A stretch of 64,000 bases of DNA, from contig NC_016479.1 of assembly GCF_000227115.2 (NCBI RefSeq), positions 372,001 through 436,000 of the forward strand, given 5' to 3'. The notes beneath the pieces were generated by a model that made no database searches, was not told the DNA's origin, and was given only the letters and a program-made list of their open reading frames with translations. The DNA comes from Naumovozyma dairenensis CBS 421 (lineage: Eukaryota; Ascomycota; Saccharomycetes; Saccharomycetales; Saccharomycetaceae). The stretch's first letter is position 1, and each line of letters begins with the position of its first letter. The position numbers and the translations under genes were made by a program. Shown here one piece after another: positions 10,815-19,766 of the stretch.

Positions 10815-10893
10815 CACGTGATGGGATTCTGTAAGCAAAAAAGGGAACGCCACCACAGTTAGAGGCATCAACTCGACAGATATAGCCACAGTT
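10815..10893. promoter_or_regulatory. Cbf1/Met4 and Met31/32 sites upstream of MET6
   Basis: CACGTG at 10815-10820 (context GCACGTGA, the Cbf1 E-box) and two copies of CCACAGTT at 10853-10860 and 10886-10893 (reverse complement of the Met31/32 AAACTGTGG type core). This combination is the known signature of sulfur-amino-acid genes activated by Met4. The cluster lies about 0.7 kb upstream of the MET6 ATG as assembled, or nearer 0.55 kb if the duplicated contig end is an artefact. Confidence 0.75.
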
Positions 10894-10926
10894 CTCACAT
10901 GATTCAATAAAAGTGACTAACTCTTG

Positions 10927-11214
10927 GAACTTTCACTGCTGAAACGAACGTAACATAATATGACTTCTCCTTCTGTGAGTTGAGTCTCTATTTCCTTTTT
11001 TTTTTCTAGTTTAATGGTTAACGGTTATCCGAAGGACAACGTACTACCTGTACANNNNNNNNNNNNNNNNNNNNACGAACTTTCACTGCTGAAACGAACG
11101 TAACTATAATATGACTTCTCCTTCTGTGAGTTCGAGTCTCTATTTTCCTTTTTTTTTTTTTTTTTTCAGTTTAATGGTTAACGGTTATCCGAAGGACAAC
11201 GTACTACCTGTACA
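10927..11214 (+). repeat. Near-identical direct copies flanking an N gap (likely assembly artefact)
   Basis: Bases 10927-11054 and 11077-11214 are the same sequence except for small indels, mostly in homopolymer runs (for example T10 against T18, ATTTCC against ATTTTCC). Copy 1 ends at the start of the 20-N gap and copy 2 begins just after it. This is the pattern of two overlapping contig ends that were scaffolded without being merged. Confidence 0.88.
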
Positions 11215-11412
11215 GGCAGACTGTTATGGTAGCTATTACTGTCAAATGCGTACCCACTGGATCTGTTACTGTAAATTCCTCCAAGATCTATTGATTTCGT
11301 TTCTGCAATACTGTGAAAAGTGAAAAAAAGTGAAAAATTTATAGATGAAAAATGTGTTAAGGTACGATCTTGTTAGCGATAAAGTGTGTATTCGTTTCTT
11401 GAACAATTGGCA

Positions 11413-11420
11413 TATATAAA
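11413..11420 (+). promoter_or_regulatory. TATA box of MET6
   Basis: TATATAAA, 136 bp upstream of the MET6 ATG, in a region followed by pyrimidine-rich and A-rich sequence typical of strongly expressed yeast genes. Confidence 0.6.
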
Positions 11421-11555
11421 GAGTAACTAGAAATATCTTTTACAGATAGTAATATCCCCTCCTTCTAATCTATCCTCTTTTATAATAAAATTATAAGATA
11501 ATCAAGACACTCTAGTCACAAACAAGCCCCCCATCACTCATAAATTAATTACACA

Positions 11556-13859
11556 ATGGTTAAATCTGCTGTCTTAGGTTTCCCAAGAATCGGTCCAAAC
11601 AGAGAACTGAAAAAGGTTACTGAATCCTACTGGAATGGTAAGGTTACCGTTGATGATTTATTTAAAGTCGGTAAAGAATTAAGAGCTCAAAACTGGAAAT
11701 TACAAAAAGATGCTGGTGTCGATATCATCCCATCCAACGATTTCTCCTACTACGATCATGTCTTGGATTTATCCCTATTATTCAACGTTATCCCAGATCG
11801 TTACACCAAATATCAATTGTCTCCAATTGACACTCTATTCGCCATGGGTAGAGGTTTACAAAGAAAGGCTACTGAAACTGAAAAGGCTGTCGATGTCACC
11901 GCTTTAGAAATGGTTAAATGGTTCGATTCTAACTACCATTATGTTAGACCAACTTTCTCTCACTCCACTCAATTCAAATTGAACGGTCAAAAACCTGTTG
12001 ATGAATTCTTAGAAGCTAAAGAATTAGGTATCCAAACTAGACCTGTCTTAGTTGGTCCAGTTTCCTTCTTATACTTGGGTAAAGCTGACAAGGATTCCTT
12101 AGATTTGGAACCATTATCCCTATTGGAAAAATTATTACCTTTATACGTAGAAATCTTACAAAAATTAGCTGCTGCTGGTGCCACTGAAGTTCAATTAGAT
12201 GAACCAACTTTAGTCTTGGATTTACCAAAGGAAGTTCAAGCTGCTGTTAAGACTGCTTACACTTTCTTAGGTAACCAAGCTGGTTTACCAAAGATCACTT
12301 TGGCTACTTACTTCGGTACTGTCGTTCCAAACTTAGATGCATTGAAAGAATTACCAATTGCTGGTTTCCATTTCGATTTCATCAGAGCTGCTGAACAATT
12401 TGACGACGTTGCCTCTATCATTGGTGCTAACCAAACTTTATCTGTCGGTATCGTTGACGGTAGAAACATTTGGAAGAACGATTTCGCTAAATCTTCTGAA
12501 TTCGTCCAAAAGGCTATTTCTAAATTAGGTGCTGAAAGAGTTATCGTTGCTACTTCCTCTTCTTTATTACACACTCCAGTTGATTTAAATAATGAAAATA
12601 AATTGAACGCTGAATTAAAAAACTACTTTTCATTCGCTACTCAAAAATTAGAAGAAGTTGTTGTCATCGCTAAGAACGTTTCCGGTCAAGATGTCTCTGC
12701 TGCTTTGGAAGCTAACGCTAAATCTGTCGCTGCTAAGGCTTCTTCTACTTTTATTAACGATCCAGCTGTTCAACAAAGAGTCGCTTCCATTGATAAGAAG
12801 ATGTCCACTAGAGCTGCTCCATTCGGTGAAAGATTAGCTGAACAAGAAAAGGCTTTCAATTTACCATTGTTCCCAACTACCACAATTGGTTCATTCCCAC
12901 AAACTAAAGATATCAGAATTAATAGAAACAAATTCACTAAAGGTACTATCTCCGCTGAAGAATACGAACAGTTCATTAACTCTGAAATCGAAAAGGTCAT
13001 TAGATTCCAAGAAGAAATCGATTTAGATGTCTTAGTTCATGGTGAACCAGAAAGAAACGATATGGTTCAATATTTCGGTGAACAATTGAAAGGTTACGCC
13101 TTCACCACTAACGGTTGGGTTCAATCTTATGGTTCTAGATACGTTAGACCACCTATCATTGTCGGTGATTTATCTAGACCAAAGGCTATGTCTGTTAAGG
13201 AATCTGTCTATGCTCAATCTTTAACTAAGAAGTTGGTCAAGGGTATGTTAACTGGTCCAATCACTTGTTTGAGATGGTCATTCCCAAGAGTTGATGTCGA
13301 TCAAAAGACTCAAGCTTTACAATTAGCTTTAGCTTTAAGAGATGAAGTTAATGATTTGGAAGCTGCTGGTATTAGAGTTATTCAAGTTGATGAACCTGCT
13401 ATTAGAGAAGGTTTACCATTAAGAGCTGGTGCTGAAAGATCCGACTACCAACAATGGGCTGCTGAAGCTTTCAGAGTTGCTACTTCCGGTGTTGCTAACA
13501 AAACTCAAATTCATTCTCATTTCTGTTACTCTGATTTGGATCCAAACCATATTAAGGCTCTAGATGCTGACGTTGTCTCCATTGAATTCTCAAAGAAGGA
13601 TGACGCTAACTACATTGCTGAATTCAAAGATTATCCAAACCACATTGGTCTAGGTTTATTTGATATCCATTCTCCAAGAGTTCCATCTAAGGAAGAATTC
13701 ATCACCAAGATTGAAACTATTTTGAAGACTTATCCAGCTGAAAAATTCTGGGTCAACCCAGATTGTGGTTTGAAAACCAGAGGCTGGGAAGAAACTAGAT
13801 TATCCTTGACTAACATGGTTAATGCTGCTAAGTATTTCCGTGAACAATACAAGAAATAA
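11556..13859 (+). CDS. MET6: Cobalamin-independent methionine synthase
   Basis: Transfers a methyl group from 5-methyltetrahydropteroyl-triglutamate to homocysteine to make methionine, in the cytosol. 767 residues, the same as the S. cerevisiae enzyme (YER091C). Two tandem TIM-barrel domains: the N-terminal half (MVKSAVLGFPRIGPNRELK) and the catalytic C-terminal half beginning near LPLFPTTTIGSFPQT. Zinc ligands are visible as His and Cys in IHSHFCYSD (about 655) and Cys in NPDCGLKTRGW (about 736). Codon use is strongly biased to the preferred yeast set (GGT, GCT, AGA, TTA/TTG), as expected for an abundant protein. Met4/Cbf1/Met31-type sites lie upstream. Confidence 0.99.
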   Translation: MVKSAVLGFPRIGPNRELKKVTESYWNGKVTVDDLFKVGKELRAQNWKLQKDAGVDIIPSNDFSYYDHVLDLSLLFNVIPDRYTKYQLSPIDTLFAMGRGLQRKATETEKAVDVTALEMVKWFDSNYHYVRPTFSHSTQFKLNGQKPVDEFLEAKELGIQTRPVLVGPVSFLYLGKADKDSLDLEPLSLLEKLLPLYVEILQKLAAAGATEVQLDEPTLVLDLPKEVQAAVKTAYTFLGNQAGLPKITLATYFGTVVPNLDALKELPIAGFHFDFIRAAEQFDDVASIIGANQTLSVGIVDGRNIWKNDFAKSSEFVQKAISKLGAERVIVATSSSLLHTPVDLNNENKLNAELKNYFSFATQKLEEVVVIAKNVSGQDVSAALEANAKSVAAKASSTFINDPAVQQRVASIDKKMSTRAAPFGERLAEQEKAFNLPLFPTTTIGSFPQTKDIRINRNKFTKGTISAEEYEQFINSEIEKVIRFQEEIDLDVLVHGEPERNDMVQYFGEQLKGYAFTTNGWVQSYGSRYVRPPIIVGDLSRPKAMSVKESVYAQSLTKKLVKGMLTGPITCLRWSFPRVDVDQKTQALQLALALRDEVNDLEAAGIRVIQVDEPAIREGLPLRAGAERSDYQQWAAEAFRVATSGVANKTQIHSHFCYSDLDPNHIKALDADVVSIEFSKKDDANYIAEFKDYPNHIGLGLFDIHSPRVPSKEEFITKIETILKTYPAEKFWVNPDCGLKTRGWEETRLSLTNMVNAAKYFREQYKK

Positions 13860-14385
13860 TCAATTCAATAACTTAAAAATTTTTCATGACTTTTTTTTTA
13901 TTTCCAACTTCTAAACTTTTAATGGGCTAATTCAACATCAGTGCTTTTTTATCTATCACTTTTGCAATCATTTTCTATTTATTCCTTTGCATACATATAC
14001 AATTAATTATTATTATATATCCTGTATATTATTAATCTAACGCATTCAACATTCGTTTTCAAAAAACATTATTCTTATTTTGTTCATTTCTTTTTTATAT
14101 AATAGCTATTTAATAATGTAGGCTCTCCAAGTTAAAATACATTTAGACTCCTATAGATTATCCAAAGTGTACCTAAAGATAAATTCACAAGGAAACGACC
14201 TCCAAGGAAATTTATATAGCAAGTAGGAAAAAAGTCGAGGTTCCATGTCAAATCAAAACTCTCAATACTGGCCAAAATCCAATTATTAATTCTTCGTATA
14301 ATTTAATTAATACAATCTATAATTCTTACATAAAAAAATATTAATATATGTCATTCGTTATTTCATTGTTATGTAGAGAAAGCTC
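13860..14385. other. MET6-TRP2 convergent intergenic
   Basis: 526 bp between two gene ends, very AT-rich with T runs and TATATA efficiency-element-like sequence. It presumably holds both 3' ends. No gene seen. Confidence 0.6.
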
Positions 14386-15909
14386 TTACAAAGAGCCAAC
14401 TTTGTTGGCCCAGATTTCTTCCGCTTGAACAATAGTGTTATGGTTAGCCATCATCTTATTCATAGTTTCAATATATTCATCATATTCATCAGAATCATAA
14501 ACAATACCACCACCAGCTTGTAAATATGCAATGCCTTCTTTATAAACCATAGTTCTCAACGCGATACAGGTATCCATACTTTTACCATCATAAGACCAAT
14601 TACCCACAGCACCTGCATAAACACCACGTCTTTCACCTTCCAGTTCAGCAATCAATTCCATAGCTTTCACTTTTGGAGCTCCACTAACTGTACCGGCAGG
14701 GAAAATCGATCTAAACGCGTCGAATCTAGTCTTATCAGGTCTCAAAGTCCCACTAACTTGTGAAACCAAATGTTGCACGTGAGAAAACTTTTGCACAGTC
14801 AACAATTTATCAACGTTAGTAGTCATTGGATCGCAAACTCTATTAATATCATTACGAGCCAAATCTACCAACATGACATGTTCAGCACGATCTTTCAAAG
14901 ACCCACGTAATTGATCCGCTAAGATATCATCCTCTTCCGTAGTAGAACCTCTCTTCACTGTCCCTGCAATTGGATGTGTAATTACTTTATTCTTATTATC
15001 TGATTTACATAATAATTCTGGGGATGCACCGATTATTTGGAAATCAAGACAATCAATGTAGAATAAATATGGAGATGGGTTCACTGTACGTAAATGACGA
15101 TATATGTTGAAAGGATGTAATGAAGTTGGTCTTGCAACACGTTGAGAGGGTACACCTTGAATGATGTCACCTTTCTTGATATGAGCTTTCAAATTGGAAA
15201 CGTGAGCTTCGTAACCTTCTTTACCGACGTTTGATGTGAATGTTTGACCTAGTTTGATCTTTGGTTGTTCTGGGTATGGGATTGGATCAGAAGTATTTGT
15301 TAAGATTTTGATTATATCGTTGATTTTCTCGACTGCGATTTTGTAACCATCATCTAGGGATACTTCGTGAGTGTTAATGTTATGAATAATTTGGAATCTT
15401 TGGAAAACGTTATCGAATGCAATTATGGTATCACAAAGCATCAAATAGGCTTCTGGGACATGTAGTAAGTCCTTTAATGGTCTTTCTGTTTTTGGTTCGA
15501 AATAACGAACACAATCGTATGAGATATATCCAATGGCACCACCACTTAATTTAGGAATACCGGGGATATTTTCTGCCAATTTTGATTTCGACATTTCTTT
15601 TTCCAAAATAGTTAATGGATCATATTCAATACCTTCATTTGGACCAGTCTTGATGACTTTACGTGGCGCCACACCGATGAAGGAATAACGATCTAATTCA
15701 TTATTTGTCTTGGCACTTTCCAATAGGAAAGATTCAGGTCTATTAGGATTGTTTAATTGAGCCAATTTCAAATATGCAACGTGTGGGGTCAGATCTAACG
15801 ATGGTAAGTATGCGTAGACCGGATACATATTGATGGATTCATCATCATTAGCAGCTGCCAATTCTCTCAATGTACTCAGATCTGGCTGAACCTTTGTGAT
15901 AGGTGACAT
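14386..15909 (-). CDS. TRP2: Anthranilate synthase component I
   Basis: Converts chorismate and glutamine-derived ammonia to anthranilate, the first step of tryptophan synthesis, together with Trp3. 507 residues, the same as S. cerevisiae Trp2 (YER090W). The N-terminal domain carries the LLES feedback-binding motif in RPESFLLESAKT (about 58-69). The C-terminal chorismate-binding domain shows IPAGTVSGAPKVKAMELI and the GERRGVYAGAVG motif, with ALRTMVY and AGGGIVYDSD near the end. It is convergent with MET6 and divergent from PTC2. A good Gcn4 site lies 126 bp upstream, which fits general amino acid control. Confidence 0.99.
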   Translation of the reverse strand: MSPITKVQPDLSTLRELAAANDDESINMYPVYAYLPSLDLTPHVAYLKLAQLNNPNRPESFLLESAKTNNELDRYSFIGVAPRKVIKTGPNEGIEYDPLTILEKEMSKSKLAENIPGIPKLSGGAIGYISYDCVRYFEPKTERPLKDLLHVPEAYLMLCDTIIAFDNVFQRFQIIHNINTHEVSLDDGYKIAVEKINDIIKILTNTSDPIPYPEQPKIKLGQTFTSNVGKEGYEAHVSNLKAHIKKGDIIQGVPSQRVARPTSLHPFNIYRHLRTVNPSPYLFYIDCLDFQIIGASPELLCKSDNKNKVITHPIAGTVKRGSTTEEDDILADQLRGSLKDRAEHVMLVDLARNDINRVCDPMTTNVDKLLTVQKFSHVQHLVSQVSGTLRPDKTRFDAFRSIFPAGTVSGAPKVKAMELIAELEGERRGVYAGAVGNWSYDGKSMDTCIALRTMVYKEGIAYLQAGGGIVYDSDEYDEYIETMNKMMANHNTIVQAEEIWANKVGSL

Positions 15910-16586
15910 GTTTTGCTTCTCGAATGGTTTTTCTTTTGCCTAGTTTCTAATAGAGGTTTCCCTTAGATGGTAGATGTACTCCTCAATACATACATCAAAG
16001 GTAAAACCTCGCGATGATTAAGAATTGGTATTGTTGACTCATCTTCAATGCATATCTTCACTACCATATTAAAAATTGTGTCGATAATTGAAACTTTCCA
16101 TAATTTTTCAGACCGTGAGTAACGACAAAGGAAAAAAGTTTCCAAAAGCAAAAACAAAGAGAGACAAAGAGAGTCGGAAGGAAGAATGACAAATAAACAA
16201 GCATGAGTAGTATGTACTGGAAACCTCAAAAGAAGCGCAAATAGAGACTTCCATCAAGCTGCTCTACTATAAAGAATTATACTATTCTAATTGTATATCA
16301 TTGTCATTTGAAGGTTACCCGATTCTACTCGACAAGAAACAAGCGCTCAATCGGTATTTTGTTTCTTTTAAGGCATTAAAAATTAGTTGCCTCAAATTCT
16401 AGACCACCCCAATCTTTCCTTTCCTTTAAAGATCTTTTTTAAACGTGAGATAAGAAATTTTTAAAAAAGCAGATTTTGAAAATTATACAGTTCCATATTT
16501 GTTTTTCATTTTCTTTTCTGCACCAGAAAGGAACTCTAACCACTTAAACGAAGTAACAACAACAAGAACAAACACGACGATCAACA
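15910..16586. other. TRP2-PTC2 divergent promoter region
   Basis: 677 bp serving both genes. Apart from the Gcn4 site I see only A/T-rich tracts and a CAACAACAAG-type leader just before PTC2. The 88-codon open frame at 15963-16229 has no recognisable feature. Confidence 0.5.
16035..16042. promoter_or_regulatory. Gcn4-binding site upstream of TRP2
   Basis: TGACTCAT matches the core of the Gcn4 consensus ATGACTCAT with one outer mismatch. It is 126 bp upstream of TRP2, a gene known to be under Gcn4 in S. cerevisiae. Confidence 0.75.
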
Positions 16587-18008
16587 ATGGGACAAATTCT
16601 ATCTAATCCAGTCATTGACAAAGAACACCATTCTGGGACAGATCTTTTGACCGCCTTCGGGTTATGTGCCATGCAAGGGTGGCGTATGTCCATGGAAGAT
16701 TCTCATATTGTAGAACCAAATGTTCTTCAAGAAGGTGATAAAGACCACATTGCCTTCTATAGTGTCTTTGATGGTCATGGTGGTTCAGGAGTTGCTGAAT
16801 ATTGTGGAGAAAAAGTGACCTCCATCTTACAACAACAACAATCTTTCAAAGATCGGGATTTGACTCGAGCATTGATAGATACTTATTTGAAGACTGATGA
16901 AGCCCTACTAAATGATCCTATTTTGAAAAATGATCATAGTGGGTGTACTGCTACTTCTATACTTATTTCCAAGTTACAAAATGTATTGATTTGTGGTAAT
17001 TCTGGTGATAGTAGAACAGTATTATCCACTAATGGTGTTGCAAAGACTTTATCATATGATCATAAACCGACTTTAACTAGTGAGAAATCTCGTATTACTG
17101 CTGCCGATGGGTTTGTAGAAATGGATCGTGTGAATGGTAATTTAGCATTGTCAAGAGCCATCGGTGATTTTGAATTTAAAAATAATAAACAATTGGGACC
17201 ACATGAACAAATTGTAACATGTGTACCAGATATAATTAAACATAATCTAAACTATGAAAAGGATGAATTTGTCATTTTAGCTTGTGATGGTATTTGGGAT
17301 TGTTTAACTTCACAAGAATGTGTGGATTTGATTCATTATGGTATCAACAAGGGTGATATGAGTTTAAATGATATATCTTCTCGTTTAATTGACGTTTGTT
17401 GTTCACCTACTACGGAGGGTACTGGAATTGGTTGTGATAATATGAGTATTGTAATTGTGGCATTATTGAATGATGGTGAAAGTGTTAATGATTGGTTCGA
17501 ACGTGTGAGGGCTAAGAAACATAATACTCCAATTTCATTTGAACTGAAAAGGAAAGTCATTTACAATTATTATGAATTCCCAACGGATGAATCTGCCATT
17601 TTTGATATAACGACTAAGAAACCACAAGAACGTTTCACTCAAGATAGCAATAACAATGCGCACCGTCATAACTATCATGATGAAGATGATATGGAAATCG
17701 ATGAGACTGATGCAGATGCAGATGGCGATAATGAAGGAAGCAATGATAAACCTAAACGTGCCACTGATCGTAATGGTCCGATAGATCTTTTATCACTAGA
17801 AGCATTACTAGGTGCAGGAATACAGGTACAATCTGGTCCTGATAATATTTCATATATTGCAGGAAATGCATTATCTGAAGTTCTAAATTCTCTAAGTAAA
17901 GCTCATAAGGAGACGGAATCATCAACTAATGAAAGTAGTCATGAAGTTACTGAAAAGGAAGATGATAGTGAAGGTGAAAAAATTACTGAACTTGAAGATT
18001 CTAGTTAG
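16587..18008 (+). CDS. PTC2: PP2C-type protein phosphatase Ptc2/Ptc3
   Basis: Mg/Mn-dependent Ser/Thr phosphatase that in S. cerevisiae dephosphorylates Hog1, Rad53 and Cdc28. 473 residues (Ptc2 464, Ptc3 468). MGQILSNP at the N-terminus fits N-myristoylation on Gly2. PP2C motifs in order: MSMEDSH (about 32-38), VFDGHGGSG (about 60-68), [22 protein letters not shown] and [10 protein letters not shown]. After residue about 310 comes a low-complexity acidic tail ([17 protein letters not shown]). Position next to TRP2 and DOT6 equals YER089C, but PTC2 and PTC3 are duplicates from the genome duplication, so the name is by synteny. The last exon tail ends in a Glu/Ser-rich stretch. Confidence 0.95.
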   Translation: MGQILSNPVIDKEHHSGTDLLTAFGLCAMQGWRMSMEDSHIVEPNVLQEGDKDHIAFYSVFDGHGGSGVAEYCGEKVTSILQQQQSFKDRDLTRALIDTYLKTDEALLNDPILKNDHSGCTATSILISKLQNVLICGNSGDSRTVLSTNGVAKTLSYDHKPTLTSEKSRITAADGFVEMDRVNGNLALSRAIGDFEFKNNKQLGPHEQIVTCVPDIIKHNLNYEKDEFVILACDGIWDCLTSQECVDLIHYGINKGDMSLNDISSRLIDVCCSPTTEGTGIGCDNMSIVIVALLNDGESVNDWFERVRAKKHNTPISFELKRKVIYNYYEFPTDESAIFDITTKKPQERFTQDSNNNAHRHNYHDEDDMEIDETDADADGDNEGSNDKPKRATDRNGPIDLLSLEALLGAGIQVQSGPDNISYIAGNALSEVLNSLSKAHKETESSTNESSHEVTEKEDDSEGEKITELEDSS

Positions 18009-19766
18009 AATCATGCAAAAGAAAAAGTTATCCACGTTCTTTATAAAAAAACAAAAACATAAAACAAAAGTGAAAAATGCCAGTGAAGAAATTAGATGAA
18101 ATTTTAGGATAATAATAATAATAATAATAATAATACTCTACTATGTTTAAATATTTTTAATTGCGACTCAATTATCTAATTGATCTTGTCATATTTACAT
18201 ATTCTACTGTACAATAAATTTTGCATGGAGCCATCGTGAATTGCTAAAGCATTTCCCTACCTATTATAGACGATAGATAAACAAACACTGGCTATAAGAT
18301 AATCAAGTGTAACATCGAAATTTCACATTCTAAATATTGAGAGGAAAACAAAGAATATTCATTCATCAGTCTTTCTTAAAAGAATGTTGTAAAGGTAATA
18401 CTAACTATGGTCGCTTATTTTACAAGGTAAACTACCGTTGAGTTTTCTAGTGCATAATAAATAATTTGTGACGCGAGTTGGTATGACGGAGTCTCGATAA
18501 CATGAAATTTAAGGAAGGAAACAAAAAAGTGTGGGATGACAGCAGTTGTGACAGCTCCCACTGTTACTAGCAGGGACAGTATGCACGTAATATTTCAGTA
18601 ATTATTTATAATGTAAAAGACGTCCGAAACGGTGTGCGGTTAATTTATGAATTCAATTTCCAAAATTGGTCAATTCTGCAATATCGACCACCCATCAAGG
18701 TACTAAAATTACGGTCCTCAGAAGCATGGGAAGTACCAATATGTAGTGGTGGACTTACAAATGGACAAGTTGCAACAACGGGGAGGTGAACGTTAATTAA
18801 AACAACCATTCACTTCGGAATACGTATGTTTGTCAGAGAGTCTCGAAGTCCAGAGGGGAAGGGAAAGTTAAACGGTAACCGTTCCTGCGCTCCAACACGA
18901 ACCTGTTTTCTCGTACGAGGAACATTTAGCCAGGAGGCGGGGACGGGACGGTGGGCCAGACCACGTCTTCGGCATCCTCCTGTTCCCGTCACCGTCTCCG
19001 TCTCCGTCGCCCTGTCGAATCGAGGCGAGGCCAGGCCAGGCCTGAGGGTCTCTCCGCCCAGGTGTCCCACTCCTCCTGTCATCGTCTCCCGTCCCCGTCC
19101 CCGCGCCTCCGTCCCCTCTGCGTTTCTCCCTGTCTGCCCGGCAACCGGCGGCAAGAGAGAGAGAGTGTGTGTCAGAGAATACCACGTAAACCTTAAAGGG
19201 CCAACGGCACCTCTACTAACAAATGTCGGCACAACGACGAAGAAACGTCGCATTATTTATTGCCAAAACATGTTGCAAAATAACACAAAGACAACCATGT
19301 TCCATCATCACCAACTGAATAGTATCACCACGGATAAATACACTAAAATGGGATGACATTACGACATCGATTCGACGATGGTCCTCGTCCATTACCACCA
19401 ACCTTGTTTGACCTGACATCGATGATCTTGGTTCACTTCTTATGAAAAACTATTAGAATTTATCCTGTTCTCTACTTGTCATCTCCTCTTGCTTAAGCCA
19501 TATTATTTTTTACATCATCACTTGGAAACAGTAGCCTAAAACTTACTTTACTTGTCAAAATATATCATCGATATATCCATCCATTCATTTCTACAAGTAG
19601 ACTCCAATACTAATCTACTTATTACTTTATATCAAGCAAACGATTAAGTTTCATCAAGCTACTATTGAAGAGGAACAACCGCATTCGCTTTCATTATAGT
19701 AGTACAACAATAATAATACCAGTATTAAGACGAGTTACCAAAAATAAAAAAAACCAAGCTACAAGA
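18009..19766. other. PTC2-DOT6 intergenic with GC-rich island
   Basis: 1.76 kb. It begins with an (ATA)n tract at about 18111-18134 and is AT-rich until about 18830. Then comes a GC-rich island to about 19160, followed by AT-rich leader to the first ATG of DOT6. Open frames inside the island exist on both strands and look like a by-product of its high GC. Confidence 0.7.
18930..19155. repeat. GC-rich island with inverted repeat upstream of DOT6
   Basis: By eye around two thirds G+C, against about 35% for its surroundings. It contains tandem GTCTCC/GTCCCC units (18988-19008 and 19085-19116), GGCCA repeats (19027-19043) and a GA/GT tract (19155-19172). GGGGACGGGA at 18939-18948 is the exact reverse complement of TCCCGTCCCC at 19087-19096. 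The minus strand of 19087-19116 carries four G runs that could form a quadruplex. Confidence 0.75.

Larger units (their letters stand above)
10576..11555. other. IES5-MET6 divergent intergenic with assembly gap
   Basis: Holds the MET6 control elements described separately, a 20-nt N gap and a near-duplicate of about 130 bp flanking the gap that looks like an unmerged contig overlap. The true distance between the genes is therefore probably about 150 bp shorter than shown. Confidence 0.8.

Noticed and set aside
11120..11140. GTTCGAGTC resembling a tRNA B box
   Set aside because: No A box, no cloverleaf stems, and the other copy of the same sequence lacks the C. It belongs to the duplicated contig end.
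18826..19356. Open frame of 176 codons upstream of DOT6, with overlapping open frames on the other strand
   Set aside because: It lies in the GC-rich island, where stop codons are rare by composition. It is low in complexity, open on both strands and has no recognisable motif.
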